Part shown: piece by piece, positions 10,210 through 22,285 of the stretch | How the letters are laid out: the number at the start of each line of letters is the position of its first letter | Position numbering within the stretch: the first letter of the stretch is position 1 | The notes under the pieces: model-generated | Seen by the model: only the letters and a program-made list of their open reading frames with translations | What the model was told of the DNA's origin: nothing | Database searches by the model: none | Translations under genes and position numbers: made by a program | Source of the DNA: Ottelia alismoides | Lineage: Eukaryota; Streptophyta; Magnoliopsida; Alismatales; Hydrocharitaceae | Length of the DNA stretch: 64,000 bases | Assembly (NCBI GenBank): GCA_037367405.1 | Contig: JAZKJV010005542.1 | Location: 732,501 to 796,500, forward strand | Direction of reading: 5' to 3'

Positions 10210-11500
10210 CTTGATGTAGCGAGTGAAGGCGGATGAGATCTGGAAAACACACATGATCAAAAAGCAAACCCCCAATTCACCTATTCACGCAGAGCTGATG
10301 ACCATAAAGGCTCGGTCTTTTATCTTGTCAATTTTATTAGGTGATAAAATAGTCTTTCAGAGCGATTAAGCGAGATGGTAGGAACCCAGTGCTCCTAACA
10401 GACTATCCCGTATAAAAGATCAGTAGTCTACCAAGAGTTTGGTATGGCTCTATCCTAGTGTGCGGGTCACTCTCTCGCTCATCCAAACCATATAATGAGG
10501 GGATTACTCTCCCAAGATAGATTTTTTGATGAGGTGTCTTTTAGAGTCAAGTGTGTTTAGAAGTCCCAATTTTATAGTTTTTCTTTTTAGGTATTTTACA
10601 AGCAAAAAAAGCTTAACGAATATTTCAGTTCTTCTGATTATTTTAAGTCCAAAATAGAGGGATAAGTTGAAAAAGCCGATGCGCGATCAAACACGATGAT
10701 GCATGCAGAGTAAGAAATACGTACCTGACTCAACATCTCTACATGCAGGGTGATCCACGCATAAATTTAAAGACATAATTAAAACTACTTATATGATGCA
10801 AGAAGAAATCGGCCTTAGATGAAGCACTTTCTACACGAGAAGAACGGTAGCTAGCCAATCAGACTAAGTCCAGAGTCCGATCTTGGGAACCACTCGGTGC
10901 CCACCACAACGGGTCCTGCCAGCGCTGTATGTGGTTCCTCACAGCACGTGGACTCAAGCCTAATTAAACTAACTTTTTCTTGTGATTTAATTAATAAGGT
11001 CCAATTAATCGATCGATAGGTGCAGGTAGATAATTAGGGTTGGACCTTAATTAATTACGTCACAATCAAAGAAAATCCTAAGTCTAGTAGCCAAAACCTT
11101 CAAAAATCAGATAGACAGTAAATGCTATAGAAAAGCAAAACCAGGAAAAATCACGGTGAGGTCCCCCGAGCATACTGGTGCTCGACGAAACAAACCCCAA
11201 TCTGCCAAGTGTCCAAAGTTCACAATCCAGGTCCCTATATTATTACAACAATAATAATAGAAAAAGTACTAAACTACTCAGATCTAACAATCTTCTGCCC
11301 CCGCTCTCTTATGCTCTCCTACGACTCGATGGAGAAACGAGCTGCCTCCGCTCTGCTCGGGTACGTCAGTTCTCCTAGGAAAACCGCCCTCGCTCATTGG
11401 GCCCTCGCAAGAAAAAGAGAAACAGAATATATGTCAGATCGCAATTATTGAAAATATGTCAGAAAATCAAGCAACGGAAAATCGACTACTAAGCGGTGCT
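10210..11500 (-). other. 5' leader of element A
   Basis: About 1.3 kb without a convincing frame lies between the PBS and gag. It holds a box GAAAAAGCCGATGC (10669-10682, plus strand) followed by the palindrome-rich TGATGCATGC (10697-10706). Both occur with nearly the same spacing in the leader of element D (42325-42361). Packaging and dimerisation signals are expected here, but no function is shown. Confidence 0.6.
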
Positions 11501-11517
11501 CCCCGATAATGGCGCCA
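11501..11517 (-). other. Primer binding site of element A (tRNA-Asp type)
   Basis: In element sense TGGCGCCATTATCGGGG begins four bases inside the LTR end at 11521. It resembles the TGGCGCCGTTGCCGGGGA site used by Athila/Tat elements, which pairs with the 3' end of tRNA-Asp. It would prime minus-strand synthesis. Confidence 0.85.
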
Positions 11518-11520
11518 TTC

Positions 11521-14500
11521 TGATGACCAAAAATGATGGTACTCAGGTTAAGTAATAATCACGATCGTTGCGACCTGGATAACAATGCTAAGTCAATCAA
11601 GAAAATCAGAGACCACCAAACGAGAAATCAAACAATCAATGTGGCAAGTGGTCTTGCTATTTATTTTTACTTGGTATAGCTACCAAGGTCGAACGCACAG
11701 AGCACGTGATGCTAACGCTACGAAGTAGTCAAGAATCCAGAAAAAAGCAAGGAAATGTTGATTTCTAATTTTTCAAATTTTTTAATGATTTTTAATTATA
11801 AGAAAAAGACTAAAACGGAAGCACAAATCAACACTCAACCAATTGTTTAATAGCCCAAAAATATTCAAAAATAAAGAATAAAAATGATTTTGTGTTTTTA
11901 AAATATTCAGATGTTTTCGTGAATTTTCTTAGGTTTTTATGATTATTAATTAATTTTCTAAAAATCAAACAAGGCTAAAAATGACAAATAGTGTACAATT
12001 GAAATCTAAAGGCAAATTAAAATTACTTCAAATGCCTATAAAATTCAAGCAGCAATTTTATGTGAAACTACAAGCACAAACCTAACTACAGAAGAAGAAA
12101 ACACATTTTTTGATTTTTTAAATAATTTTTAATGGTTTTCTAAGGTTTTTAGTCTTTTTCAATTTTTTGAGTTTTATAAATGAGAATGAGATGAAACTTC
12201 GACATTAGTCAAAACATATCAAAACACACAAGCATGATTTTTTTTTAAAAAAAATTAAGACTTTTTAATATTGTTAGTTGATTTTATAAGACAGACGGTA
12301 ACACTTTTTAGGGTTTTTTAACTTTCAAAAATACTAAACGAAGGCAAAACACAACAAAAAATTCATCAAAATACCTACACCATGGAGGAGCCATGAGTCA
12401 AAATTTTGTGAATTTTGGATAATATTTGCTATTTATTAAATCAAAAGTAAAGCACACAATATATAGGGACCAATATGCAAATAAAACATGTTTCTGGACC
12501 AAATAATAACACGCACAAAAACTATAGGATCCTAACTACAATTTTCACATCAAATTTCGCACATGTCTCAAATCAATACGCATAGGGGTATATCTGCAAA
12601 TAATAAAACTAAACATTCATTTCAAAACAGATAATAAGTCCAGGGAAAATATTACAAATAACCCAAAGTCACACGTGACGACGCATGTGAGTCTGCATAA
12701 ATTGGACCAACAAGCAAATATGGAAAACCGTAGGTGCTAACATGTAAAATGTCCTACTGTGTACTTTTTTTTACAGACTAAAGGAGAAACTGAAATAAAC
12801 ACAGGGGGGACCGAGCAAATTACCCGTGCAGCACGTGCACGTGGGGTGGACATGTGGCAGGCGCTGAGTGGAGGCGAGGACTTACGGCTCTGGCACGATC
12901 AACTAGCAGATCCAACGGTCGTCAAACGTCATCTACGTGGGTGGTACGGAGGCCATTAGATCTGATATCTAATGGCTTGACAGCTGCTGGCGATGAACGG
13001 TGAGGACGACATCTGGCATAGGGGCGTAATCTGATGGCAGATGGAGGGTCTGGAAGAACTCCGCATGGGCGAGTTTCACCAGAGCACCAGTGAGAATCCA
13101 GAGATTATATGAATGATCGACAGGGGGCAAACGACTCGTGGAGCTCCTCCGCGTCGGGTGGATAGGTCGGATGGGCTCGCTGACGGTCAGATTTTCGGGA
13201 CGATGGCTGGGACCTGGGCGAGCTCCGGCGAAATGAGTCGAAGGTTGTCTGGGGTATTTCCACGCGTGCAAAGCCCTGCAAGGTAAAGCTCGGACTCAGA
13301 GCAAGGCTCCGGTCAGGGTTATTTGACCTTAGATAAAGAGAAGCGACGACAAATGAGAAGGGGGTCTCCGACAAAGCGAGGGATGAGATATTGAGCCTAA
13401 TCTTGGAAATCCAAGCCAAGATTTGGATGATCAGATGGAGAGAGAAGATTGAGGGTGAGCGGATGTATCGATCAGAATGGGTGGATGTGACTGACGAGGC
13501 TCCGATCGGGTGGTCGAAGCTGGCGACGGTGCGACGGACGGTAAATGAAAGATCGAACAAGATAAGGGGGCTAAGGACTACGGAATGGTTACCTGATGGT
13601 CCTAGTGAGATCCTGAGTTCCAGGGGGTGCGGTTGGTGGTGGTCTTTGCCTCAACCTCGTTGCGGCTGGCGGAGGAGGCTCGTCGCGGCGACGTTCAGGT
13701 CACGAGATGCGAGCGTCAGCTGCACAACTCCTTTCCGATGACTGAAGGTCGCTTCCGGTTGCTGTCACCCAGGGGAAACTCTCTAGGGTATCAAAAGGGT
13801 GTGTGCCGCAAGATGCAGACCTGGGGAATTGAATGAAGAATTTATAGGACATCCCAGATAGTTGGGATGTTTGGGCGAGGGCGCGTGAACTGAGAACGAT
13901 CCAAGGGGAAGGTACGGGCGAAGAATCGGAGCATGGGCATGCATGATCCGTCCTAAAAAATTTCAAGTAGGTCCGGCAGGGAGGTCGGGTTAGGTCAAGC
14001 CCTGGAAGAGGGGGTTGACCCGAGTCAACGTTCTACCGTGGACCACTCAAAAAAACAGATTTACAAAAAATATTTACAAATTCAATAAAAAATAATAAGT
14101 CATTTTAAATTAAAAAGTGTATAAAATGAAAAATGTTTGTTACTCTTCAGACTATTTTTCTGTGATTTTTATTTTTTTTAAATATAGTTTATTGTTTATA
14201 CAGTATTATATATTATATACATGTATAAAATACCTATGCATTTTGTACAATTATTTTTAATTTCTTATTTTTGCACCAATACCTAAATTTTATATTTTAT
14301 TTATTTACCACATAAAATTGGGAGTATGCAATAATTTTTATTTTATTTTATTTGTTATTTTACAAGTATAAAATAAATAAGTAGTGATACATATATACAT
14401 GTATTATATACAAGGTGAGAGAAAATTTTTATTTGTTTTTATTTATTTTTCTATTTTTTGTTTTTTAGAAGTATATACATGGGGATAAAAACACCTTTTT

Positions 14501-14835
14501 ATTTTTATTTTTGTAAAAAAATAAATTATATACACATTGGTGGTAAATATGTACAAGGTAGAGTGGCCTTATCTCTCTCTATTTATTTTATTTGGCGATC
14601 AGGGCCATGCTGGACCCTCTCTTGGTTTCAGGTCACTCAATATTTATTCTAAATATTTCCTTCTTTTTCTTGTATTCTTTATTCTTTTATTTTTGCACAA
14701 ATACATGCTAATTATTAAACGTTAATAAATTCATGCTTATTGATAATTTATTGTATTTACAACTATATACATGATGCTTTGCCAAGATATTTAGCTAAAA
14801 TAAAAGAACAAACAGTGATGAATGGGGATTCATCA
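11521..14835 (-). repeat. 5' LTR of element A (3.3 kb)
   Basis: In element sense it begins TGATGAATCCCC at 14835 and ends ...GGTCATCA at 11521, beside the PBS. The first 0.7 kb matches the partial 3' LTR. Composition is zoned: AT-rich ends (13980-14835 and 11740-12760) around a GC-richer core (12830-13980). The core carries a TATA box and a sense reading frame of 151 codons (13105-13560) with no recognisable domain, probably leader RNA and not a gene. Confidence 0.88.
13841..13846 (-). promoter_or_regulatory. TATA box of the element A LTR
   Basis: In element sense CCTATAAATTC lies inside the GC-richer LTR core. The same CCTATAAAT context is at 52914-52919 in the LTR of element B, so it is the likely core promoter for genomic RNA. 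Confidence 0.6.
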
Positions 14836-15060
14836 ACACAATGCACAAACTAACACACATACGCGTACGCACGCACGTGTACGTGCATGCCCACACACTA
14901 TGCATAATAACACACAAATACTAGAACACAAATACACCACAAAACATCCCCACACTTACATTTTCACATAAATACACGTGCACTAACGCACGAGGTGTAA
15001 TATACGCATGCATACATAGACTCATATTACAAACACATATACTAACATAGAACTTAGAAC
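14836..15060. repeat. Degenerate AC/CACGT-rich simple repeat
   Basis: Low-complexity run of CACACA, ACGCACGCACGTGTACG and related units directly at the outer edge of the element A LTR. It extends as imperfect ACACA repeats to about 15060 and has no coding signal. Confidence 0.75.
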
Positions 15061-15908
15061 ATATACACATATTGAAATGCATTTTTATAATTTGAGACTT
15101 AAATACAATGCCTCTAATTGTGAGATATCAGGTCCTTTATTGATAAATACCCATATACAGCTTACCACAACACGTATCGCAAATATATTTATCAATTTAT
15201 CAATTTTTTTGCTTAGACATTTCATCGACCACATTCAATGCATCAATAATTAGAGCGTGGCAGGCTATTCCAAAAGCAAATCAAATATCAGTACTATGTA
15301 ATGTTTGGAATCCTAAATGTACGTCTGAAATAAAAATAATAAATTGTAAAATTTTACAAAAAAAATACAACACAAAACATCAACCAAATCGTATCAATAA
15401 AATAAGACAAAAAACAACACTAAATGGTATGTATCTATGTCCAACAAATTTGATCAATAGAAGGTGCGAGCAAGATCAACTATTTGAGCAAACCCACCGA
15501 AGGGGGAATTGACATACGGGTACTCGAGAGTAGGACAGAAGCAAGAGACCAAAAACCCCCCACCACTGCATTTTCTTTCTTATCCACTTCGATCAGTAGC
15601 TGCCTCCATAAATCGCCCTGTCATCCATTGTCTAATCTTCTTTCTTTTTCTTCGCTGTCAACCTTGCATTGTAGCCATACATTAGTCGTGCACATATGTA
15701 TCTCCTGTCCCCAAATTTCTCACGTCCATCTGCAAGCACTATCTCTTGGTTGACTTACTCGGCCAACCCCACTCAGTTTTGTTCTTCTAGACTTCAGTTT
15801 AGTTGTATCCGTCTTTTTGCATCTCATGCCCATTTTGTTTGTGGTGCATCTACGTTGAATCAATAGTACTGGCCTGATATAAATATTGCTTCAGCTTATT
15901 TGATATTT
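15061..15908. other. No recognisable feature
   Basis: AT-rich to mixed sequence. Short frames (for example 15484-15753, plus) show no domain or codon pattern. I see nothing further that I can support. Confidence 0.5.
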
Positions 15909-15914
15909 TAAGGG

Positions 15915-16159
15915 TGCGTTCGGTTCGGGAATAAGCAGGAATAAGGATGGGGAATAAGGAGAATAAGGATTTATTCTTTGTTCGGCTGGAGGATGGGAAT
16001 AAGGAGAATGAGGTGAAATAAAGGTAGGTAAGGTGGGATAAAGATAAGAATAAGAGTGAAATAAGATGGAATAATGGAGAATAATCATACCACTGGGAAC
16101 CGTGTCGGAAGGAGAATTGGCCCCTTATTCCATGACATATTTTCCAACCAAACAGGACC
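15915..16159. mobile_element. MITE-like insertion with TAAGGG duplication
   Basis: A 245-bp non-coding block is flanked by perfect direct repeats TAAGGG (15909-15914 and 16160-16165). Its ends are imperfectly inverted: TGCGTTCGGTTCGGGAA on the left; on the right, GGTCCTGTTTGGTTGG when complemented. The interior has many GGAATAAG units on the left and TTATTCC on the right. GTTCGGTT-type termini are common in plant MITEs. The superfamily cannot be fixed from a 6-bp duplication. Confidence 0.6.
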
Positions 16160-16278
16160 TAAGGGTATTTAGGTTACGACTATGACCATACGAAATGGAG
16201 GGAGAAGATGTATTATGAGAACCTTCTTTCAGGATCATTATACTAATCATTCATCTTATTCATTATATTTATGTTTTT

Positions 16279-16962
16279 TTAGACAATCAACATGACCCAA
16301 TTTTTCTCTAACACACATTTGAATATTGTTTGTTTTGTAAAATTATATTTGTCAGAGAATGATCTATGTTTCCTATCAAAAGCCCCCGCCAACCATCCTC
16401 CCTCCTCATCTACCGTCACGGACCCTTCTCCCGATCGAGAGAAAGAGCCAGTAGTATCGGGTTTCTTGCAGGGACATTCTTCGAGCTTTACCGGTGGTGC
16501 GAGAATTCTTGTAGGGTTGTCGTAGATGCTTCGCAAGAAGTTGCGTCGGAGAGGTTGGTGGAGCCTATCGAGCATGGGGTGGAGGATGGTTGCAATCTTT
16601 GCAGAATCGATGCAGGACATGGTGACGATGTAAGAGCTAGATAGTTGGGTTGCCACCGCCATATGATCTGGATTAGGAGGTAGATCCTCCATGAACGTGT
16701 GGGGCTGGATGTTATCCCACAGAATGAGGTGGGGTTGGATATGGTGTTGTGCCGCCCATGACGGGATCCTGCTGGAGATGTTTGCATGAGGAGAAAGGTT
16801 GTGCCATGGTTTCTTTAAAAGGAGTCCCGCTGTTGGCTGGAGACACGGAAGTGACCTGGAGGTGGCCACAGCTTGAGGCAACACCGCGAGAAGGACCTGG
16901 AGGGATGGAAGGCACTTCGTCAAGCCTGGATGAATGGAGAAAAGGGCTTGGATGCCACCCAC
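16279..16962 (-). CDS. Unrecognised 227-codon open frame, doubtful
   Basis: One of the longest open frames in the window. It has a Met start at 16962 and a stop at 16279. The product is rich in Pro, Ser, Leu and Cys, with no domain, signal peptide or repeat that I recognise. The surrounding 16380-16980 has higher GC than its flanks, which alone favours long random frames. Plus-strand frames overlap it throughout. No promoter, splice signal or homologous copy is seen elsewhere in the window. It could be a captured gene fragment or chance. Confidence 0.2.
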   Translation of the reverse strand: MGGIQALFSIHPGLTKCLPSLQVLLAVLPQAVATSRSLPCLQPTAGLLLKKPWHNLSPHANISSRIPSWAAQHHIQPHLILWDNIQPHTFMEDLPPNPDHMAVATQLSSSYIVTMSCIDSAKIATILHPMLDRLHQPLRRNFLRSIYDNPTRILAPPVKLEECPCKKPDTTGSFSRSGEGSVTVDEEGGWLAGAFDRKHRSFSDKYNFTKQTIFKCVLEKNWVMLIV

Positions 16963-17479
16963 AATTTGGGTTCTAGGAATCCTATAATGTTTTCTCTAAC
17001 TTCGATGACGATCTTCAGAATCAGCCCAGAAATTATCAAAATAAAGGAAATCGCTGCATCATCTTTCTTCCAAGAACAAGTCTTCAATCCAAGAATAGTA
17101 TGAGTAATAATCGGACTTGAAAATGAAAAAAAATCAAATCTTCCAAAACCAACTTGCTATGGTACGATAGAGAAAAATGTAATGCATACACGATAAATAG
17201 ATAAAGAGTAATAAACGAAGGACGCTGGAGATTTTTTACATGGAACCATATTCCCTAAGGAACAGGATGAAATCATGGTAGAATGCCTCAAAGTGGGGAT
17301 TTTTCTATTTCATTATCTCAATGAGTACATCGGTGGGTGACTCTATATATAGCCCCATAGACTCTTCACGGTCACACTCAAATGATGTGGGGTTAATGTC
17401 ATGGTGTGGTAATTAGATCTTAGAAATGCCAAATTAATCTCAAACTATGGTTTGGTTATATTTCACATATGTACAAGTT
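16963..17479. other. No recognisable feature
   Basis: Mixed-composition DNA with no supported frame; it ends where LTR-like homology to element D begins. Confidence 0.5.
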
Positions 17480-17752
17480 TTATGTTTTAGGATATTTCTT
17501 TGATTAATATTAGTGATATGTACGCAATGGAGTTTGTTTTGTTTCGACTAGAGTTAGAATGAAATTATTAAAATGAGTGAAGTTATGCTATTTTACAAGT
17601 AAATATATAAATGAAAAATGATAATGATAATTTATACAAATTATTCACAAGTACATGAATGCTAATGATGAGTTATAAATACCTAAATGCACTTGATTAC
17701 TTGGGACAGAGATTTTTTTAGCTAAATAGAGGGGTGAATCACATATCCATCA
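17480..17752 (-). repeat. 3' LTR end of element C
   Basis: By eye it resembles 37560-37812 of the element D LTR (the ACGCAATGGAG-type block, GAATGCTAATGATG, and the end near CATCCATCA). Only about 0.27 kb is identifiable; the rest of this LTR is missing or too diverged. Confidence 0.6.
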
Positions 17753-17766
17753 ATCCCCTATACTTA
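17753..17766 (-). other. Polypurine tract of element C
   Basis: In element sense TTAAGTATAGGGGAT precedes TGATGGAT, giving the same core and position as in A, B and D. Confidence 0.65.
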
Positions 17767-19402
17767 AATCATGCTCATCCCTGAGCACCTAATGAATGAA
17801 GTAGTGAAATGAGATTGGATTCCAAACCAAGATCATGAATAAAAGATGAAAATAGAGATCAACCTAACCGTGGATTAATAATTTGGCAGAACTTTTTTGA
17901 GAATTATGACTTTAAAATCAACAGTCTCTAAGTTCTACAAGTTATTGTATAGGCTCGGCTCATAAGTAATCTTAGATCCACCCCCTCCCAAAGCATATTC
18001 CAAGAACATTAAATAATCGTGTCTTGTGTGTGAAGGATGTTAGATTTTCTCATTTGAAATGTTGGACTACCATGCCATCCTCTACCCCAGCATCCCATCC
18101 TTGAGGAGTCAGGTATTTCCTTCTAAGTTCAAGTACTGCTAGTATAAAAAAAAGAGATTGAGGGAAGAAGTTGGAGCATAGGCAATGTAGTTAATTCTCA
18201 TGTTTGAAGCTTGACTGGAGTAGCCAAGTCTTTGCTATGTAGGCAATGGACCATTATGGTTAAGAAATTCGGATTTTTAAATATTTGGTCTACAGTTTTT
18301 CCGCATTTATTCATGGTATATTTTTTATTTTTAGGGGGTAAAAGAGTGAATTTCGATGTGAGGTGGTTGCATTGGCCTCTATCGTGATTGAACGACTAAG
18401 TACTAGCACACTATTCCTCATATGAAACTTTATTTTAACATGTTACTCCAGTATTTAGATGTCTACACTACTCGAGAAGAAGCTACACAATCTTCCAACA
18501 CCGTGTTTGAGGTGAGCTAAGTCCATGGTGTTGGAATCTAGATTAATTATCCATTCAAGAGTCGTACTCAGAATGAGGTAATCAACTTAGATAGTAAGAG
18601 TTAAAGTATGAACACTATTAAGTAGAACTCAGAGATTCAAATCTAGGACCTGAAGCTTCAAATCCTACTTCTTAACGATGTTCTTTCGAAGATTAAGTAG
18701 ATTAAGGCCTAGACAAGTTCACTCTTATATTCAGTTCATGACTCAATTCAGAACCCAATAATCTTCCACCCGTGCATGTGCATGATATGGAGTATGATGT
18801 ATAGATACATGAGATGCAAGTTTTTATATTTTTATTCATTTTTATTTTTACAAGAGTTTAACAGATTTTTTAAGGATTATACATATTTAAAATTATTTTA
18901 CATAGTGCACACATTTTATAAATTTTATAAGATTTACCCAAACCCTGTATTAGGTAAGGATTATATATAGAAAATGCATACAAGTATGAGTTATGAGTAA
19001 AGTATATATACAATATATGACACCTCCTGTAGTTAGTTCGTGTTATGTCCTCATAGCATAAAAACAAAGGAAAACATAACTCGTGCTAAGCGTAGTATAG
19101 TGAAAAGAATGAGAGTATAGAAGTTAGTCACACCCCCCCATACTTAGGATCTGGTCAGCCTAAGTACAAAACAAGAAAAAAATGAGGCAATCGAGGGCAA
19201 GAAAGGACAAAATAAAGAATATATGTGGTAATGTACAACATATATCAATCCCCTATACTTAGGCTCTAATTAGCTTGAATATGTTAAGGAAGACGAGATT
19301 GAGGGACCGATGAGATCTAAAGAATTTTCAAAAAGGAAAAGAGAAAAGATAGTAATTTTGCTAAGATGTGGAGAATGACTACAAGGGTACAAATACATGA
19401 TA
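17767..19402 (-). other. Non-coding 3' region of element C with hairpins at 19030-19287
   Basis: The first part (CTCATCCCTGAGCA near 17790) matches the element D interior at 37830. Three inverted repeats lie at its inner end: about 19030-19041 with 19082-19093; 19141-19148 with 19159-19166; and the weaker 19253-19287. They contain CCCCATACTTAGG / CCTAAGTA-type arms like those of elements A, B and D. No coding frame is convincing. Confidence 0.6.
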
Positions 19403-20975
19403 TCATGTGTGATTGTCTAGTGTATCATTCGAATCTTGAACACGCATAAACGAGATCTCCTCTACATGAACCATCTGCTCATCTGATTCTACAAAGTTCT
19501 TAAACAATTTCCCATTGATCATGAATGATTGTGATCTATCTGTGAGTTCTGAAATCTCTACGTTACTATTCTCGTGAACAACATGGACTATGTACGGCTC
19601 CATCTACTTAGACTTGAGCTTCCCTTGGAAAATCTTTAACTTCGTATTAAACAAATGTACCTTCTCTCTCGAGATGATGAGCATATGTTTGATGTCCTTG
19701 TAATGCTTGCTTCAATCTATCCTTGTAAATGATGATGTTGTCGTATGTTATGTTTCTAACATCTACCAGTTAATTCAAGTTCACCCATCTCTATTTGTGC
19801 CCAAAATGGATGTCCTAGTTGATAATCTTGATTGTCGATTCAGATTGGTGAATCTGTTCCGTGGACAAATGACATTGTTTTCTATAGACCATTTTGAAAG
19901 AGGACGTTCCAAGCAATGTTTTGTAAGTTGTCTTGTAAGCCCATAGAACTTGGTCCAAGAGATGGGACCAATTCTTCATGTTTAATCGAACTAGTTTCTA
20001 AAGAATGCCCTTAACCTCCCCATTCGACACCTCAATCATGCCATTAGTTTGTGGGTGATTAGGACGCGTGACACGGTGCTCGATGCCATAGTCCTTCATC
20101 AAGTACTTCTTCACTTCCTGATTCACAAAATGGCTACCCCATCAGAATCATCACCTTGGGAATCCAAAACCTAGAGTTAATATGTTCTCTAATAAACTTA
20201 CAGATAGTCTTGTTGTCTATAGGTTGTCTTGGGATAGCAGCCACCCACCTTGATAAAATAGTCTACCCCTAAAAGTATATACTCAAAACCCTGACTGTTA
20301 GGAAATGAACCCATGAAGTCGATGCTCTAAGTGTAAAGACATCACAAATGATCACTGACTTCATAGGCATCTCATCTTTGGGACCAACAATCCTTTCCAT
20401 TCTCTAGCATACTAGACACAACTTTATGAAGGTGTAAGTGTCACAAAACAAAGTCGTACAGTAGAAACCACCTTGAAGTACCTTCAAAGTGGTCCTATTC
20501 CTAGAGTGGTGTCCTTCGACCCCTAAAGTGTGGCAGGTAAGTTAGGAAACTCTTATATTTCTCCTAAGGAATGCATCTGCTCCAAACACAATCCAGACCC
20601 TCAAAGAAAAGGAATGAGTCCTCTCAATGGTTTGATTTGAACTTGAGTCGGTCGATGCGGCTCTTGGGACAATCATAGAGAATTTTCCTAACTATGGGAT
20701 AATTCACTAGATTAGCATACCATGGAGATAGTCGACTGAACACCTCGAGCCGTCCGGGAAGGCGTCTGCAATAGATGTAGAGTTTATGCATTCTATGAGT
20801 TCTAGACGGAGAGGTGATCAACAACTATGTTCTTTACTACATGTCTATACTTAGTGTACAAATAAAACTCCTGGAGTAGAAAAATCCATCTCAGAAGATA
20901 AGTAACTAATGAACTTCTTGTACCTAACATACTACAAGTAGTAAGCATCGTTGTGACAGTCGAGATGATAAATAG
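19403..20975 (-). pseudogene. Athila-like integrase and RNase H end, element C remnant
   Basis: Heavily decayed minus-strand pol. 19403-19603 encodes an integrase C-terminal segment (EPYIVHVVHENSNVEISEL, matching GPYLVRKVHDNGCIDISE of element A). DNA around 20030-20100 corresponds to the HPQTNG region and about 20300 to the SIDFMGSFPN region. 20624-20824 matches the segment after RNase H (SPWYANLVNYPIVRKIL). The last recognisable part is RNase H near 20870-20975. RT, protease and gag are absent; the sequence changes abruptly to AT-rich DNA. Confidence 0.75.
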
Positions 20976-22012
20976 AAAACAGAATGTGAAATCCCTTCTG
21001 AGTTATTTTTACTTATACTCCTAAACTAATGTTTATAACAATGAATTATTGGGAGTATCCAACTTAGGGAGGTAAACTTTCAATTAAGTGGTATGATGAG
21101 TTATTAATTAAGATTTTCTACAAATCTTAAGGACTTTTTAATGATTTTTATGATTTTTGTGGATTTTAATGAATTTTATATTTTCAAACTAATTTTAAAA
21201 ATGTTTTAGATTTTTATATTTTTGTGATTTTTAATTTATATTTTATTTTAACTTTTGCAATTTTTTATTTTTATTTTAAAATAACTTATGAATATAATAT
21301 ATATAAAAAGGATAAAAACTCTATTTTTATATTTTTTATATAAGTTAGATATAGTTAAAAATAATACAATAAATTTAATTGTATTTTTTCTATTTTTCTA
21401 TATTTTTAGAAATTTTTTTGGTGCTTTATATTTTTATGAATTTTATATTGGATTAAAGTTTACAACAAATTTAAAGGGAAATTAAGATATTACTTTTGTG
21501 AATTTTAAAAAAGAAAACAAAAACAAACCTTTTAGAACAAATACTGTAGAAAGTGTTTTCTTAAATTCTATGACAAAACCAAAATCATATATTTTTTCTG
21601 ATTTTATTATTTTATACATTTTTAATTAGATTTTTCAAATATTCAGGTTTTTATGGTTTCTATTTGTATTTTTATGTGATTTTTGTGTATGTGATAAAAT
21701 AAAGTCAAATATAGAAACATGAATATTTTTGTATGTTTTCAAAGTATTTTAAAATTTTTATGAATTTCAATATTCAATTTGTGAAATATGTGTTTCCTTT
21801 TTATTTTAAATATAAAAATAAAAATAAATTTTGAAACTAAAATTAATGTATGTAAATCTTATTATTTAGGGTTTATCCTAATTTTTATGTAATTTTTGAA
21901 TGAGGGGAACTATTTAATAAAGAAAATTAAGATAATAATAACAAAAATACAACAATAGAAGGACTAAAGTGTAATTAAATTAAAATTGCGGATCATTTCT
22001 TAACAATCATTG
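20976..22012. repeat. AT-rich LTR-like DNA
   Basis: No gene. Long runs of TTTTTATTTTT-type sequence with GATTTTTATGATTTTTGTGG resemble the AT-rich end zones of the Athila LTRs (11760-12400, 49340-50100). It ends in GGACTAAAGTGTAATTAAA, a phrase also seen in the element D LTR near 36030. It is probably a decayed LTR portion. Confidence 0.45.
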
Positions 22013-22285
22013 GTAAATGGATCTTTCTGAGATCCATTTACCCCGTCCAGAGTTTAGTCCCACATCTACTGATGGTGGGACTTGGTGGCTCTGTGGAAGC
22101 TATATAAGAAGCTCCATACTCCATGTATCAGATGAGAAAATGCAATGGATATATAAGACATTTGAGGTGTTCTCCTGTATTTTCATCCCGCTCCTTAGGG
22201 GGTAGGGTTCCACATTAAAATCCTGAGTTCTTCGATGTTTTTATTTTTTTCTTTGATATTTGTTTCCTCATTATATTTTCTAACA
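22013..22285 (+). repeat. Ty1/copia LTR remnant with terminal hairpin and TATA box
   Basis: It starts with a perfect 12-bp inverted repeat, GTAAATGGATCT (22013-22024) and its complement at 22030-22041, around a 5-base loop. There follows a TCCCACATC-type sequence and a TATATAAG box (22101-22108), usual in small plant copia LTRs, then a T-rich end near TTTTCTAACA (about 22285). No Met-tRNA primer site follows; gag coding sequence starts at once, so the LTR/gag junction appears deleted. Confidence 0.55.

Larger units (their letters stand above)
1..14835 (-). mobile_element. Athila-like Ty3/gypsy LTR retrotransposon, element A (3' LTR cut by window edge)
   Basis: Order in element sense (minus strand): 5' LTR 11521-14835, PBS 11501-11517, leader, gag, TLRSGR-type acidic linker, protease, RT, RNase H, integrase, non-coding 3' region, PPT 1438-1451, 3' LTR from 1437 to beyond position 1. 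The FMDDFS reverse transcriptase motif, the linker ahead of protease and an Asp-type PBS are typical of the Athila lineage, whose long LTRs also fit. LTR termini read TGATGA...TCATCA. The left target duplication is outside the window; the right flank begins ACACA. All reading frames carry stop codons, so the copy is inactive. The env-like frame found downstream of integrase in many Athila elements is not visible. Confidence 0.9.

Noticed and set aside
13105..13560. 151-codon frame in the element A LTR as a gene
   Set aside because: It lies in the LTR downstream of the TATA box, has low-complexity Ser/Arg/Pro composition and no homolog frame in the element B LTR.
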